In this document: positions 22,439 to 30,038 of the stretch, one piece after another
Position numbering within the stretch: the first letter of the stretch is position 1
Layout: each line of letters opens with the position of its first letter
From: Actinomadura_C sp036008685
GTDB lineage: Bacteria; Actinomycetota; Actinomycetes; Streptosporangiales; Streptosporangiaceae
Length of the DNA: 30,575 bases
Direction: 5' to 3'
NCBI GenBank assembly: GCA_036008685.1
Contig: DASYNF010000142.1
Span: 1 to 30,575 of the forward strand
Made by a program: the position numbers and the translations under genes
The notes under the pieces: model-generated
What the model was told of the DNA's origin: nothing
Databases searched by the model: none
The model's input: the letters and a program-made list of their open reading frames with translations, nothing else

Positions 22439-23635
22439 ATGGCAACGCCCTGGAGCACGGCGGGTCACCTGCTGGAACTGATCCGCACAGGGCGGGCGTC
22501 CACTCGCGGTGAACTCCAGCGCGTCACCGGACTGTCCCGCTCCACCGTCGGCCAGCGGCTGGACCAGCTCTTCTCCGCCGGCTGGCTGCGCTCGGTCCCA
22601 GGGGGGCAGTCCACCGGAGGACGCCCGTCCACGCGCCTGGAATTCGACACCGGCCACGCCGCGGTGCTCGCCGCCGACCTCGACACCACATATGCCCGCG
22701 CGGCGATCCTGGACCTGGCGGGCCGGGTGCTCGCCGAGCACACCGCGAATATCTCCATCGAGGACGGTCCTGAACACGTCCTCGACCAGCTGGGCCGCTG
22801 GTTCGCCGACCTGCTCACGACGGCCGGGACCGCGCCGGCCGCCGTGTGCGGGGTGGGCCTGTCGGTGCCAGGCCCTGTCGACTGGCCGTCAGGCGTGGTC
22901 GTGCATCCGCCGATCATGCCCGGCTGGGACGGCTACCCCGTCCCAGAACAGATGCAGAAAGCATTGACCCGGCACACGGGCCTGGACGCCGGCGTCCCCG
23001 TCCTGGTCGACAACGACGCCAACTTGATGGCACTCGGCGAGCAGCGTGACTCCTGCCCCGAATGCGCGGTCTTCGTCCTGGTCAAGGTCGCCACGGGAAT
23101 CGGCGCCGGCGTGGTCATCGACGGCAGACCCTTCCGCGGCATCGACGGCGGTGCCGGCGACCTGGGCCACATCAACCTCCACGACCAGCCCGAGGCCCGG
23201 TGCATGTGCGGCTCCTACGGGTGCCTGGCCGCCGTCGCAAGCGGCCGTGCCCTGGCCGGCCAGCTGACCGCCCTCGGCGTGCCGGCCCACTCCGGCACGG
23301 ACGTGCGCGCCCACCTCGACGCCGGCCACCCCGACGCGGTGCGACTGGCCCGCAACGCCGGGCGACGCTGCGGGGAAGTACTCGCCACGGTCATCACCCT
23401 GATCAACCCCGGCATGCTGATGATCGCCGGAGACCTGGCCGAGACCCACTTCGTCACCGGGGTCCGCGAACTGCTCTACCAGCGCGCCCTGCCCCGCGCC
23501 ACCCGCAACCTGCAGGTCGTCACCTCCCGTCTCGGCGACCACGCCGCACTGGCCGGCGCCACCGCGATGGTGGTCGAACACCTGTACGCACCCGAACAGG
23601 CCAACGCCCGCCTGACGGCACGCGAACCCCACTGA
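22439..23635 (+). CDS. ROK-family transcriptional regulator
   Basis: A 398-residue NagC/XylR-like protein. An N-terminal winged helix (residues 8-50: LLELIRTGRASTRGELQRVT, GLSRSTVGQRLDQL) is joined to a ROK kinase-like domain. The ATP-fold loop is degenerate (AADLDTTYARAAILDLAGRV) with VGLSVPGPVD, VDNDANLMALGEQ, TGIGAGVVIDGRPFRG and the zinc motif GHINLHDQPEARCMCGSYGC around residues 240-262. It probably binds sugar as a repressor effector rather than phosphorylating it, because the first glycine-rich loop lacks the DxGxT pattern. It follows the permeases by 21 bases (AAGGAG before ATG) and likely controls both divergent operons of the cassette. Confidence 0.88.
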   Translation: MATPWSTAGHLLELIRTGRASTRGELQRVTGLSRSTVGQRLDQLFSAGWLRSVPGGQSTGGRPSTRLEFDTGHAAVLAADLDTTYARAAILDLAGRVLAEHTANISIEDGPEHVLDQLGRWFADLLTTAGTAPAAVCGVGLSVPGPVDWPSGVVVHPPIMPGWDGYPVPEQMQKALTRHTGLDAGVPVLVDNDANLMALGEQRDSCPECAVFVLVKVATGIGAGVVIDGRPFRGIDGGAGDLGHINLHDQPEARCMCGSYGCLAAVASGRALAGQLTALGVPAHSGTDVRAHLDAGHPDAVRLARNAGRRCGEVLATVITLINPGMLMIAGDLAETHFVTGVRELLYQRALPRATRNLQVVTSRLGDHAALAGATAMVVEHLYAPEQANARLTAREPH

Positions 23636-23653
23636 CCACTGGAGAGAACCCCC

Positions 23654-24529
23654 GTGAGCACCACCACCCCCATCGACGTCGGGCTGATCGGCGCCGGCCC
23701 CTGGGCCCGCGCCATGCACGCCCGGATGCTGGCCGCAGGCCCGGAGACCCGGCTGACAGCCGTCTGGGCACGCCGCGCCGATGCGGCCCGCGCCGTCGCC
23801 GAGCCCTACGGCGCGCACGCCGTCGACAGCCTGGAAGAACTCTTCGACCAGTGTCAGGCTGTCGCGTTCGCGGTGCCGCCCGCGGTCCAAGCCGACCTCG
23901 CCGTACGTGCGGCCAAGGCAGGCAAGGCGCTGCTGCTGGAAAAACCACTGGCACCCGACCTCGCCGCAGCACGAGCGGTGGCGGACGCCATCACCGACGC
24001 CGGCGTCGTCTCACAAATGGTGCTGACCAAGCGCTACCACCCCGCGACCCGAGACTTCCTGCACCGCGCCCGGCAACTGCACATCACCGGAGCACGCTCC
24101 TGCTATCTGCACGGCGCCTTCCTCGCCGGAGAAATGGCCGCCGGCTGGCGACTCGAACAGGGCGCCCTCCTCGACCTCGGCCCACACCTGCTCGACCTCC
24201 TGGACGCGTCGGTCGGCCCCATCACCGGCATCCAGGCAACCGGCGACCCACGCCGCTGGATCGAACTGACCTGCGAACACGAAAACGGCGCCGTCAGCCA
24301 GGCCTCCCTCTCCGGCAGCGTGTCACTTCCCCGCCCCCGCACCCGCATCGAACTCTACGGAGCAACCGGCGAGCTGGTCTACGACACATCCGGCATCGAC
24401 CACGAAGAATGCTGGCCCGTACTGCGCGCCGAGTTCGCCACAGCTGTGCGGTCCGGCCGCTCCGGTGCACTGGACGCAATCCGCGGCCTGTACCTGCAGG
24501 AACTGATGGACGCCGCACTACGCCGATGA
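23654..24529 (+). CDS. Gfo/Idh/MocA-family oxidoreductase
   Basis: A 291-residue NAD(P)-dependent dehydrogenase. The nucleotide loop GLIGAGPWARAMH is at residues 10-22, the EKP motif (LLLEKPLA) at 96-98, then VLTKRYHPATRDF and the substrate-side motif GALLDLGPHLLDLLD in the C-terminal alpha/beta domain. GTG 23654 has GGAGAG eight bases upstream and is 18 bases past the ROK gene, so it closes the plus-strand operon. It is shorter than typical members (330-390 aa), mainly in the C-terminal sheet. With the MDR dehydrogenase and the TIM barrel it could oxidise or reduce a ring hydroxyl of the imported sugar. Confidence 0.88.
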   Translation: MSTTTPIDVGLIGAGPWARAMHARMLAAGPETRLTAVWARRADAARAVAEPYGAHAVDSLEELFDQCQAVAFAVPPAVQADLAVRAAKAGKALLLEKPLAPDLAAARAVADAITDAGVVSQMVLTKRYHPATRDFLHRARQLHITGARSCYLHGAFLAGEMAAGWRLEQGALLDLGPHLLDLLDASVGPITGIQATGDPRRWIELTCEHENGAVSQASLSGSVSLPRPRTRIELYGATGELVYDTSGIDHEECWPVLRAEFATAVRSGRSGALDAIRGLYLQELMDAALRR

Positions 24530-24533
24530 CCGA

Positions 24534-24549
24534 CCGCAGGCCACTGCGG
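24534..24549 (+). terminator. Short hairpin after the plus-strand operon
   Basis: CCGCAG (24534-24539), loop GCCA, CTGCGG (24544-24549), five bases after the oxidoreductase stop. It is compact and well placed, but without a T tract. Confidence 0.45.
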
Positions 24550-25049
24550 CCCAAGGTCAGGGGCTGGAGCTGTCGGGCCCTGCCCTTGGACCTCCTGAAC
24601 TGCTCCGGCAAGTGCCAGTGCCACCACCTGCGCTCAGAGCCGGGGCTCAGCTGGTTCTGTCCGCGTGTAGCGACAACGTTTGTCGATGAGTTTGGGCAAC
24701 GCTGCGCTTGCCGAAAACCTCGTCCACGCAGGTCAAGCAGCATGCCGATACTCGCTGAGGATTCCTCCCAAACGTTTGTGTCTCAGTTGCGTCCACGGTC
24801 GTGGTGTATGAGTTTTCGCTGGGGACAGGCGTGGCGTCGTGAGTTCAGGGCGGCCACTCAAGGAGCGCGTTCGTCCATAAACCGCCAGGCCGTTTCAAGG
24901 GCAGGTCCTGCCATACACCAGCGGCCTCAACTACGGACATGTGGGCAGCAGCCCGCTTAGGCGATCCGTAGACATTGGATCGGTAGACCCGCTACCGGCG
25001 ACTGCGCCCATGTTCTACCCAAGCGAGCTGTGGCGGCTCCCCTGATGCA
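24550..25049. other. Non-coding stretch between the sugar cassette and repeat copy 2
   Basis: No gene. It carries two AACGTTTGT-containing palindromes (24671-24685, 24769-24778). On the minus strand, near 24,900-24,990, a stretch resembles 29,600-29,700 in front of repeat copy 3 (shared GTCGCCGGTA and CGCCTAAG), so the repeat unit has an older, longer homologous flank. Confidence 0.45.
24671..24778. promoter_or_regulatory. Pair of palindromes sharing AACGTTTGT
   Basis: CGACAACGTTTGTCG (24671-24685) and CAAACGTTTG (24769-24778), about 95 bases apart. The form is that of LacI-type operators, but no gene starts within reach. They may be binding sites of a lost regulator or recombination accessory sites. 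Confidence 0.35.
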
Positions 25050-25252
25050 TGCTCCCGTTTTTGCTCCCGCTGCTCTGCTGGCGCGGGGGGCGGCGGGAGC
25101 ACACAGGGTTCCTGAACCGTCCTGAACAGACGTCGACGGACCTCATCGATCGCCCCTGACCTGCGATGTTTTCCAAAGCCGCAGGTCAGGGCATGATCGG
25201 AACTACCTTGACACGGTAGAGGTCACTGGTTCAATCCCAGTATCGCCCACCA
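25050..25252 (+). repeat. Att-like direct repeat, copy 2
   Basis: Same order as copy 1: outer hairpin TGCTCCCG (25050-25057) with CGGGAGCA (25094-25101), GGTTCCTGAACCGTCCTGAA, then an 11-bp hairpin CCCTGACCTGC (25154-25164) and complement (25181-25191), the linker GCATGATCGGAA and the tRNA-Val 3' half. It separates the sugar cassette from the integrase region. Its tRNA part is the best preserved. Confidence 0.8.
25203..25252 (+). pseudogene. tRNA-Val(GAC) 3' half, att-site remnant 2
   Basis: Anticodon arm CTACC-TTGACAC-GGTAG, AGGTC, a perfectly paired T arm ACTGG-TTCAATC-CCAGT, ATCGCCC and ACCA: 50 bases matching the 3' part of a tRNA-Val. The 5' half is replaced by the hairpin of the repeat. 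A terminator follows directly. Confidence 0.85.
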
Positions 25253-25263
25253 CAACATCCCCA

Positions 25264-25301
25264 GGTCAGGACCACGGTCCCGACCTCGGGATCTTTGTTT
25301 T
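25264..25301 (+). terminator. Rho-independent terminator after the tRNA-Val remnant
   Basis: GGTCAGGA...TCCCGACC hairpin (25264-25285, one mismatch) followed by the T-rich CTTTGTTTT ending at 25301. This is what is expected downstream of a tRNA gene and one of the few classical terminators in the window. Confidence 0.6.
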
Positions 25302-25370
25302 GGGGCCGGATCGCGGCGGGATCGGGAGCAGGCTGCTCCACAGGGCCCCGGACACAACCCAGATGGGGTC

Positions 25371-25478
25371 GTGGTCACCCCGGATATGGGTAGTGGTCAC
25401 CGGGAGCACTGCTTCCGATACCGGGTTCGGTGCTCCCGGTTCGGGCGCACCGGCGGCGGTGGGGTGGGTTGTGGTCAC
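25371..25478. repeat. Three GTGGTCAC direct repeats beside the integrase gene
   Basis: GTGGTCACC at 25371-25379 and 25393-25401 (22 bases apart, two helical turns) and GTGGTCAC at 25471-25478. Such phased direct repeats next to an att site and an integrase gene resemble integrase arm-binding sites. The third overlaps the integrase stop codon. Confidence 0.4.
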
Positions 25479-26203
25479 GGCTGTGGCCGGTGCCGGGTGA
25501 GCGTGGTCCATTGGCGCTGGAGCTTGGTGGTCAGGCGTGTGCGCATGGTGGTGGTGACGTGGCTGTAGACGCCCTGGATCCCGGGCATCTGGTGTCCCAT
25601 CCGCTCGTGCGCCAGTACGGGTGGCGGGTCGGCTTCGTCCAGGGCGGTCTTGTGGAAGTGCCGCAGCCCATGGAAGACCGCACCCGCGAGGATGGGCGGC
25701 CAGCCGCGTTGGGGGTCGCCGTCGCAGCAGGGCCGCCATAGGCGGCGGTTGAAGTTGGAGCGGCGTTGCCATGCTCCGGTGGGTCCGGGGAACACCTGGT
25801 CGTGGTCGTGGCTGTCGATCACTTCCTCGAGGAGCTTGATGAGGAAGGGGGGCAGGTCGATGCGGCGGGCGGCGGCTTTGCTTTTGGGCGGCCCCAGCCA
25901 CATCCGGCCGCCGACCTCATGCAACGCCCCGACCTCGGGATCGATGAGCAGATAGCCGTCCGCGGTCCGGCAGTTGCGCTTGGCCAGCCCGGTGATCTCT
26001 CCCCACCGCATGCCGGTGAACGCCCCAGTGACCACCATGACATAGCCGCTGCGTCCGCCCAGCTGACCGGCCCGGTCGGTGATCGCCAGGACCTGCTCGG
26101 CGGTCGGGACCGGTTCGGGCCGCACCGGGCAGGGGTTGGGGTGGGGCGTCCGCCTGCCGGTCAGCCACAGGAGAACCGCAGATGCTTGCCAACGAACGTG
26201 CAC
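25475..26203 (-). pseudogene. int: Tyrosine-type integrase, N-terminally truncated
   Basis: The minus-strand frame encodes 242 residues ending at TGA 25475. The catalytic domain is complete: Arg in GAFTGMRWGEITGLAKR, Lys in PKSKAAARRIDLP, HGLRH (His-x-x-Arg), His in ERMGHQMP and the nucleophile Tyr in GVYSHVTTTM. The linker PEPVPTAEQVLAITDRAG is also normal. The arm- and core-binding domains that make up the first 150-200 residues of such integrases are missing, and upstream DNA shows no continuation. It lies 220 bases from the tRNA-Val fragment and points toward it, the usual position for an integrase that uses this tRNA as attachment site. It is probably inactive. Confidence 0.75.
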
Positions 26204-26759
26204 GGAACCGTACGGGCAGCGGCTTTGCGCCGTAACACGACGGTTTCACTCCCAGCAACTCAGCCGCCTGCTCAGCGCGTCCGCAGTGGCTAATTCGTGT
26301 ATCTAGGCGAATTCACGGTTTCCGCTAGGCCTCACCGCTATGACCTGGTCTTTCAATCATGTCCACTTTCAGATCCAGTCCTTAGATGCGGAACCCGGGA
26401 CGCTCACGCCCGATGCATAGCGACCAGTGTCCACGATCAGGATGGAAGTCCCGCGATCCCATCGTATTAACGCTCGCCTTTGCTCCCGTGCCCGCACGAG
26501 CGCCGCTCGAAGGTGTCGGCTGTGATCCGGGAGGTGATCAGGCTGGCTCGCGTGCCCTGGTCTCGGAAGCCGACCAGCGGCAAGTCGACCGGCACCCCGT
26601 CGCACCCGCGACCTGCCGGTCGTGGCAGGTCGAGTACCCCCTCGCGCACCCACGTATGACCCGCCCGGCTGAACCGGATACTGGATCACCCGGACCATCC
26701 ATGGTTTCGTGCGGGATGGCAGAATCCGTTAGACGTGGTCGGGGTGGGTGGGGTAAACC
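26204..26759. other. Degenerate region upstream of the integrase remnant
   Basis: 556 bases without a recognisable gene. Short frames on both strands have no family resemblance. The missing integrase 5' part should lie here but cannot be found. Confidence 0.4.
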
Positions 26760-27908
26760 ATGAACAGCAACGACCGGCCGCTCACGCCAAGAGCCGTCTC
26801 GCAAGGCGTTGAGGCGCTCCTGCAGGGCGTCGGCTCGGCCGCCTCGCGGACTGCGGACATCGCCAGGAAAGCGCCGGTGGTGGCCCTTCTGGTGGCGCAG
26901 CCCACTGGCCTGGCGGTGGCCGCACGGAAGCTGATGAAGCCGGCCACCGATCATCCCGCCATGAAACCCACGGAAAAAGCGGCCAGACACGCCGCCCTCA
27001 AAGCTGCGACCGCTGCGGCGGATACGGCCGAGGCCAACGTGTTCACCGACACGGCCCTGGGGTTCACCACGACCGTGCTGGGTCTCGCGGGCAGGACCGC
27101 CGCGCAGGTGGCGCGCGCCGCAACGAAAATGGCCACGGGCAAGCCCGTGGCGAAGACCGCAGCCGACATCTGGCTGAACGTGGCTGCGGGCGCCGCCTCA
27201 ACGCCCGTCGCACAGGCCGTGGTGGGCTCCGCTCTGGACGCCGCGATCGACGTTGGCGTCGACGTTGGTATGGGAGTGGCATTGAAGGTCTGTCGGGCAG
27301 CCGCGCGGGAGGCCGTACAAGACATCGCGACCACCGCGACGGGCCTCGTGCTGAACATGGTGGCACTGGCCGAGGTCACCCCGGTGACTTCCGCCGCTGC
27401 GGACATAGCGACGTTGGCCGCCACCAAAGCCGTGAAAAGCGCTGCGGCAAGGTCCACGGCGGACGTGACCATGGCCGCGAGAAACTCCGTGACCCTCGCG
27501 GCGACCCGGGCCGTCGGCGGCGCGCTGAGGGTTGCCGTCACCGACGCTCTACGGGACGCCATGAGAGAGGCCATCAAGGAGGTTCTAAAGGACGCCCTCA
27601 AGGACGCGGTGTCCGAAAGTGTCAAGGAGGTGATGGAACCGGCACGGGTGGCGGAGACCAAAGCCTCCTCCGACCTCGGCCGGGACTTCCTGATCAGGCA
27701 GACCGCGATGGGCGTCATGGCCCGGGCGTTGCGGACCGCAGCGACGGTCGTCACGACCCCAGCGGTCGGCGCCACCATGGACATCGCTGCGCAGGCGACC
27801 CCCAACGTTTCAGCCAAGGCCATGCCGAAGATCGCGGCGAGGACGGTCCGGGAGGTCGCCGACCGGGCCCTCACCTCACCAGTCAGGCTGGTGGCCCTCT
27901 GGTGCTGA
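26760..27908 (+). CDS. Alanine-rich, repetitive helical protein of unknown function
   Basis: A 382-residue frame from ATG 26760 to TGA 27908. About a quarter of the residues are Ala, with much Val, Thr and Lys and no long hydrophobic stretch clearly spanning a membrane. It is largely predicted amphipathic helix; the section DALRDAMREAIKEVLKDALK (continuing DAVSESVKEVMEPA) around residues 263-297 shows 11-residue spacing of hydrophobics as in LEA-like or lipid-droplet/granule-coating proteins. Other parts alternate ATKMATGK, AADIWLNVA and DVGVDVGMGV segments. Codon third positions are strongly G/C-biased, supporting translation. The ribosome-binding site is weak. A hairpin follows the stop. 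Possible roles are structural, granule- or membrane-surface-associated; no family is recognised. It sits in the decayed mobile segment and may be cargo. Confidence 0.6.
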   Translation: MNSNDRPLTPRAVSQGVEALLQGVGSAASRTADIARKAPVVALLVAQPTGLAVAARKLMKPATDHPAMKPTEKAARHAALKAATAAADTAEANVFTDTALGFTTTVLGLAGRTAAQVARAATKMATGKPVAKTAADIWLNVAAGAASTPVAQAVVGSALDAAIDVGVDVGMGVALKVCRAAAREAVQDIATTATGLVLNMVALAEVTPVTSAAADIATLAATKAVKSAAARSTADVTMAARNSVTLAATRAVGGALRVAVTDALRDAMREAIKEVLKDALKDAVSESVKEVMEPARVAETKASSDLGRDFLIRQTAMGVMARALRTAATVVTTPAVGATMDIAAQATPNVSAKAMPKIAARTVREVADRALTSPVRLVALWC

Positions 27909-27934
27909 CCCCGTCGGCACGGCGCTACCACAAC

Positions 27935-27965
27935 CGGGCTGACAGTTGAAGTTGAGGGCAGCCCG
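27935..27965 (+). terminator. Hairpin after the Ala-rich gene
   Basis: CGGGCTG (27935-27941) and CAGCCCG (27959-27965), loop 17 nt, 27 bases past the stop. Confidence 0.4.
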
Positions 27966-28293
27966 ATCCGGGAAGTGCAGGGGAGGGGCAGGCGGCCCGG
28001 ACGAAGCCGGGACGTTTCAGCACTGTCTGGTAAGGCGGGTCCGGCGAACGAGATGAAATGGGTACGCAAGGAATCGGCGTTATACGCCTCCTGAGCGCCA
28101 CCGGCTCGAATCTGACGGATCTGGGCCGGGTGCGGCACGTCCCTACCGCGCGATTGATGGTGTTCGTCGGCGGTGAGCCGTGCATTACGGTATCTGACGA
28201 GTTGCACGCCTGCTCATCGGGGCTGGTACGTCGGGCGCCTTGCCGGTGACTGGTGACCTGCCCGGCCGATGGCGAGCGGCGTGCCGCACGGGA
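27966..28293. other. Gap without a supported gene
   Basis: 328 bases between two gene ends. A 63-codon plus-strand frame (28058-28249) exists but has no ribosome-binding site or recognisable motif. No RNA structure seen. Confidence 0.35.
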
Positions 28294-28575
28294 TCACAGC
28301 AGACCGCGCATCTCCTCCATCGAGAAGCAGCGCAAGGTCTCCGGCTTGGCGTTGCCTCGGCCAGCGATGAAGACGGCGAACTTGGCGGCAGCCTCGTCGT
28401 CGGGAGCCTCGATGAGGGCGATCTGATCGAACCGCCCCATGGTGAGGTAGATACCGTGGATCTTGCCGCCCATCTCCTCCAAGCTGCGGGTGATCTCGGC
28501 GACGCGATCGGGCAGAGTGGCCACGTCTCGGCGGCCCTGGTCCGTCCATTCGAATAACAACGCATAGGTAGGCAT
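28294..28575 (-). CDS. GYD-domain protein
   Basis: A 93-residue protein from ATG 28575 (GGGGGA just upstream). It matches the small GYD family: TYALLFEWTDQGRRDV, then LPDRVAEITRSLEEMGGKIH, GIYLTMGRFDQIALIEAPDD and EAAAKFAVFIAGRGNAKPET, a ferredoxin-like alpha/beta fold. Length fits the family (90-110 aa). Function of the family is unproven; members often sit near stress or catabolic genes. It is the only recognisable intact housekeeping-type gene in the decayed segment. Confidence 0.85.
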   Translation of the reverse strand: MPTYALLFEWTDQGRRDVATLPDRVAEITRSLEEMGGKIHGIYLTMGRFDQIALIEAPDDEAAAKFAVFIAGRGNAKPETLRCFSMEEMRGLL

Positions 28576-28657
28576 GGGTCCCCCGATCAGTATGTTCACC
28601 GGCACACATTCCCCTGTACGTGGGTGCCAATCCCGATGGTCCTCACCCGGAGGAGGG

Positions 28658-28915
28658 TGTGGGTGCCCGAAACTCGGCCAGCCTGTGCAACCTGCGAACG
28701 TTCATGGAGAAGGCCGCCGAGCCGATCACGTCGGATGACCTTGATATCGGCGTCGACGGGATCGGGAAGTGCCCGCAGTAGGCTGGCCTGGTTCAGGCTC
28801 CGATGAGGTCGATAAGTTTTGAAATGGGCTCCATACTCGGCGAGGGCGGCCCGCAGGTGCATGGCGTTGATGATGAGGATCCGATCGAGGACCTCTCGGC
28901 GTAGGCTGCCCTGGG
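28658..28915 (-). mobile_element. 3' fragment of an insertion sequence related to the one at 5,945
   Basis: On the minus strand the frame covers SLRREVLDRILIINAMHLRA, then SLNQASLLRALPDPVDADIK and RRDRLGGLLHERSQVAQAG, closely parallel to the end of the transposase at 6,860-7,089. The end TGTGGGTGCCCGAA at 28658 matches the terminal repeat of that element. Only the last quarter of the element is left. A second TGGGTGCC motif lies at 28,621, suggesting a further element end. Confidence 0.7.
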
Positions 28916-28973
28916 GGTGCCAAAATCGGGCACAGTGGTGCTGAGCTGGGCTTTTGTAGGGATGTCAGGCGGC

Positions 28974-29600
28974 CTAGTGGTACTTGTTGATCAGCCCGGC
29001 CATGGTCGTCGGACCCCGGATCCGGCCGGTCATGTCGATCACCTTGCGGGGTCATACAGCAGCGAATGCAGGCAACGTCCCTGATGGGCGATGGGCGATG
29101 GGCGTTGTAGGGACGTTCGTAGGCAGCCAGGACCGAAGCAGGTGCCACTCACCGTAGATCAAAGATCATCGAGGTCTCCCGGCGAAGCGTTCGGCATAGG
29201 TGTTCGTCCCAGGTGACCGGGCCGGTGTCTTGATGACCCGGATGCCCTCGCTGGTGAACACCTCATCGAAGGTGCGAGAGAACTGCCATCACGATCGCCG
29301 ATTAAGAATCTGAAATGGCCGGCCCGATCCCCGAGTCCCTCAGCAGGTTCCGGGTCTGCTCGGTGAGCCAACCAGCGGTCGGGTTCGTGGTGACGCCCAA
29401 GATATGCACCCGGCGAGTTTGGACCCCCATCACCGACCACACCTACATCCGCTTCACCAAGACCGCGCCCACGTGCACCAAGACGCACGCCAGGATCCAG
29501 CGGACGGTGCTCCTCCCCCACCCAATGCCCCAGACCCAGCACCTCGTCCCGAATCCATCGATGCCTGTGTCGTGCCAGAAGCCGGTAAAGGCCAGATCCT
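28974..29600 (-). pseudogene. Badly decayed rve-type transposase
   Basis: Pieces of a related transposase can be followed across frames on the minus strand: LGLGHWVG (about 29,530), KRMYVWSVMGVQTRRVHILG and GVTTNPTAGWL (about 29,390-29,460), HFRFLIGDRDGS (about 29,290) and the end TTMAGLINKYH at stop 28974. Several frameshifts and stops separate them. It is more decayed than the other copies, so older. Confidence 0.65.
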
Positions 29601-29857
29601 CCTGTAGGCCGATAGCCTCAGCACTCCGAGCACGTGAGCGGCAGTCGGCTTAGGCGGCCCGTAGGCATTCGATCGGCAGATCCCGGTACCGGCGACTGTG
29701 CCTATGTCCTGCCAAGCCAAGCCTCGAGCCGACCACGATCCCGCTCCCAGCAGTGGAGCAGAAGACCCCATCGCCTTCTACGACCTGGCCAGCATGCAGC
29801 GGGAACCCCTGAACCCGGCGTTCAGAAACCGCAGGCTGGAACGGCTCCCTCGCATGC
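29601..29857. other. Flank of repeat copy 3
   Basis: No intact gene. The minus strand carries a short conserved ending (SRRYRDLPIECLRAA, stop near 29,650) whose DNA recurs, with changes, before repeat copy 2. It may be the C-terminus of a lost mobile-element protein. Confidence 0.4.
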
Positions 29858-30038
29858 GTGCTCCCGTTTCTGCTCCCCTGCTCCCGCCCGGAGCGGGCGG
29901 CAACGGGAGCACACATGGTTCCCGGACCGTCCTCAACAGACGTCAACGGGCCTCAACGACCGCACCTGACCTGCGACGTTTCTCAAAGTCGCAGGTCAGG
30001 GCATGATCGGGACTACCTTGACACGGTAGAGGTCACTG
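29858..30038 (+). repeat. Att-like direct repeat, copy 3
   Basis: GTGCTCCCGTT (29858-29868) with its exact complement at 29902-29912, an inner CGCCCG/CGGGCG stem, the conserved TGGTTCC...ACCGTCCTCAACAG, then a 13-bp perfect hairpin CCTGACCTGCGAC (29965-29977) and complement (29988-30000), the linker GCATGATCGGGA and only the first 26 bases of the tRNA-Val part. Identity to copy 2 stops abruptly after GGTCACTG at 30038. Confidence 0.8.
30013..30038 (+). pseudogene. tRNA-Val(GAC) anticodon-arm fragment, att-site remnant 3
   Basis: CTACC-TTGACAC-GGTAG, AGGTC, ACTG, then unrelated sequence. T-loop and acceptor strand are missing, so the break lies inside the T stem, a plausible recombination or deletion point. 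Confidence 0.75.

Noticed and set aside
23062..24960. 632-codon plus-strand frame across the ROK and oxidoreductase genes
   Set aside because: Arg/Pro-rich shadow of two well-supported genes in another frame; no motif.
25154..25252. Complete tRNA-Val gene
   Set aside because: No 5' acceptor strand (GGGCGAT) or D arm at the right distance; only the 3' half is present.
26951..28207. Long minus-strand frame opposite the Ala-rich protein
   Set aside because: Third-position bias belongs to the plus strand; the minus frame runs past the gene end and shows only Ser/Thr/Ala-rich shadow composition.
28058..28249. 63-codon plus-strand gene
   Set aside because: No ribosome-binding site, no motif and weak codon bias.
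13166..30038. CRISPR array
   Set aside because: Only three large, widely spaced repeats; no short regular spacers and no cas genes.
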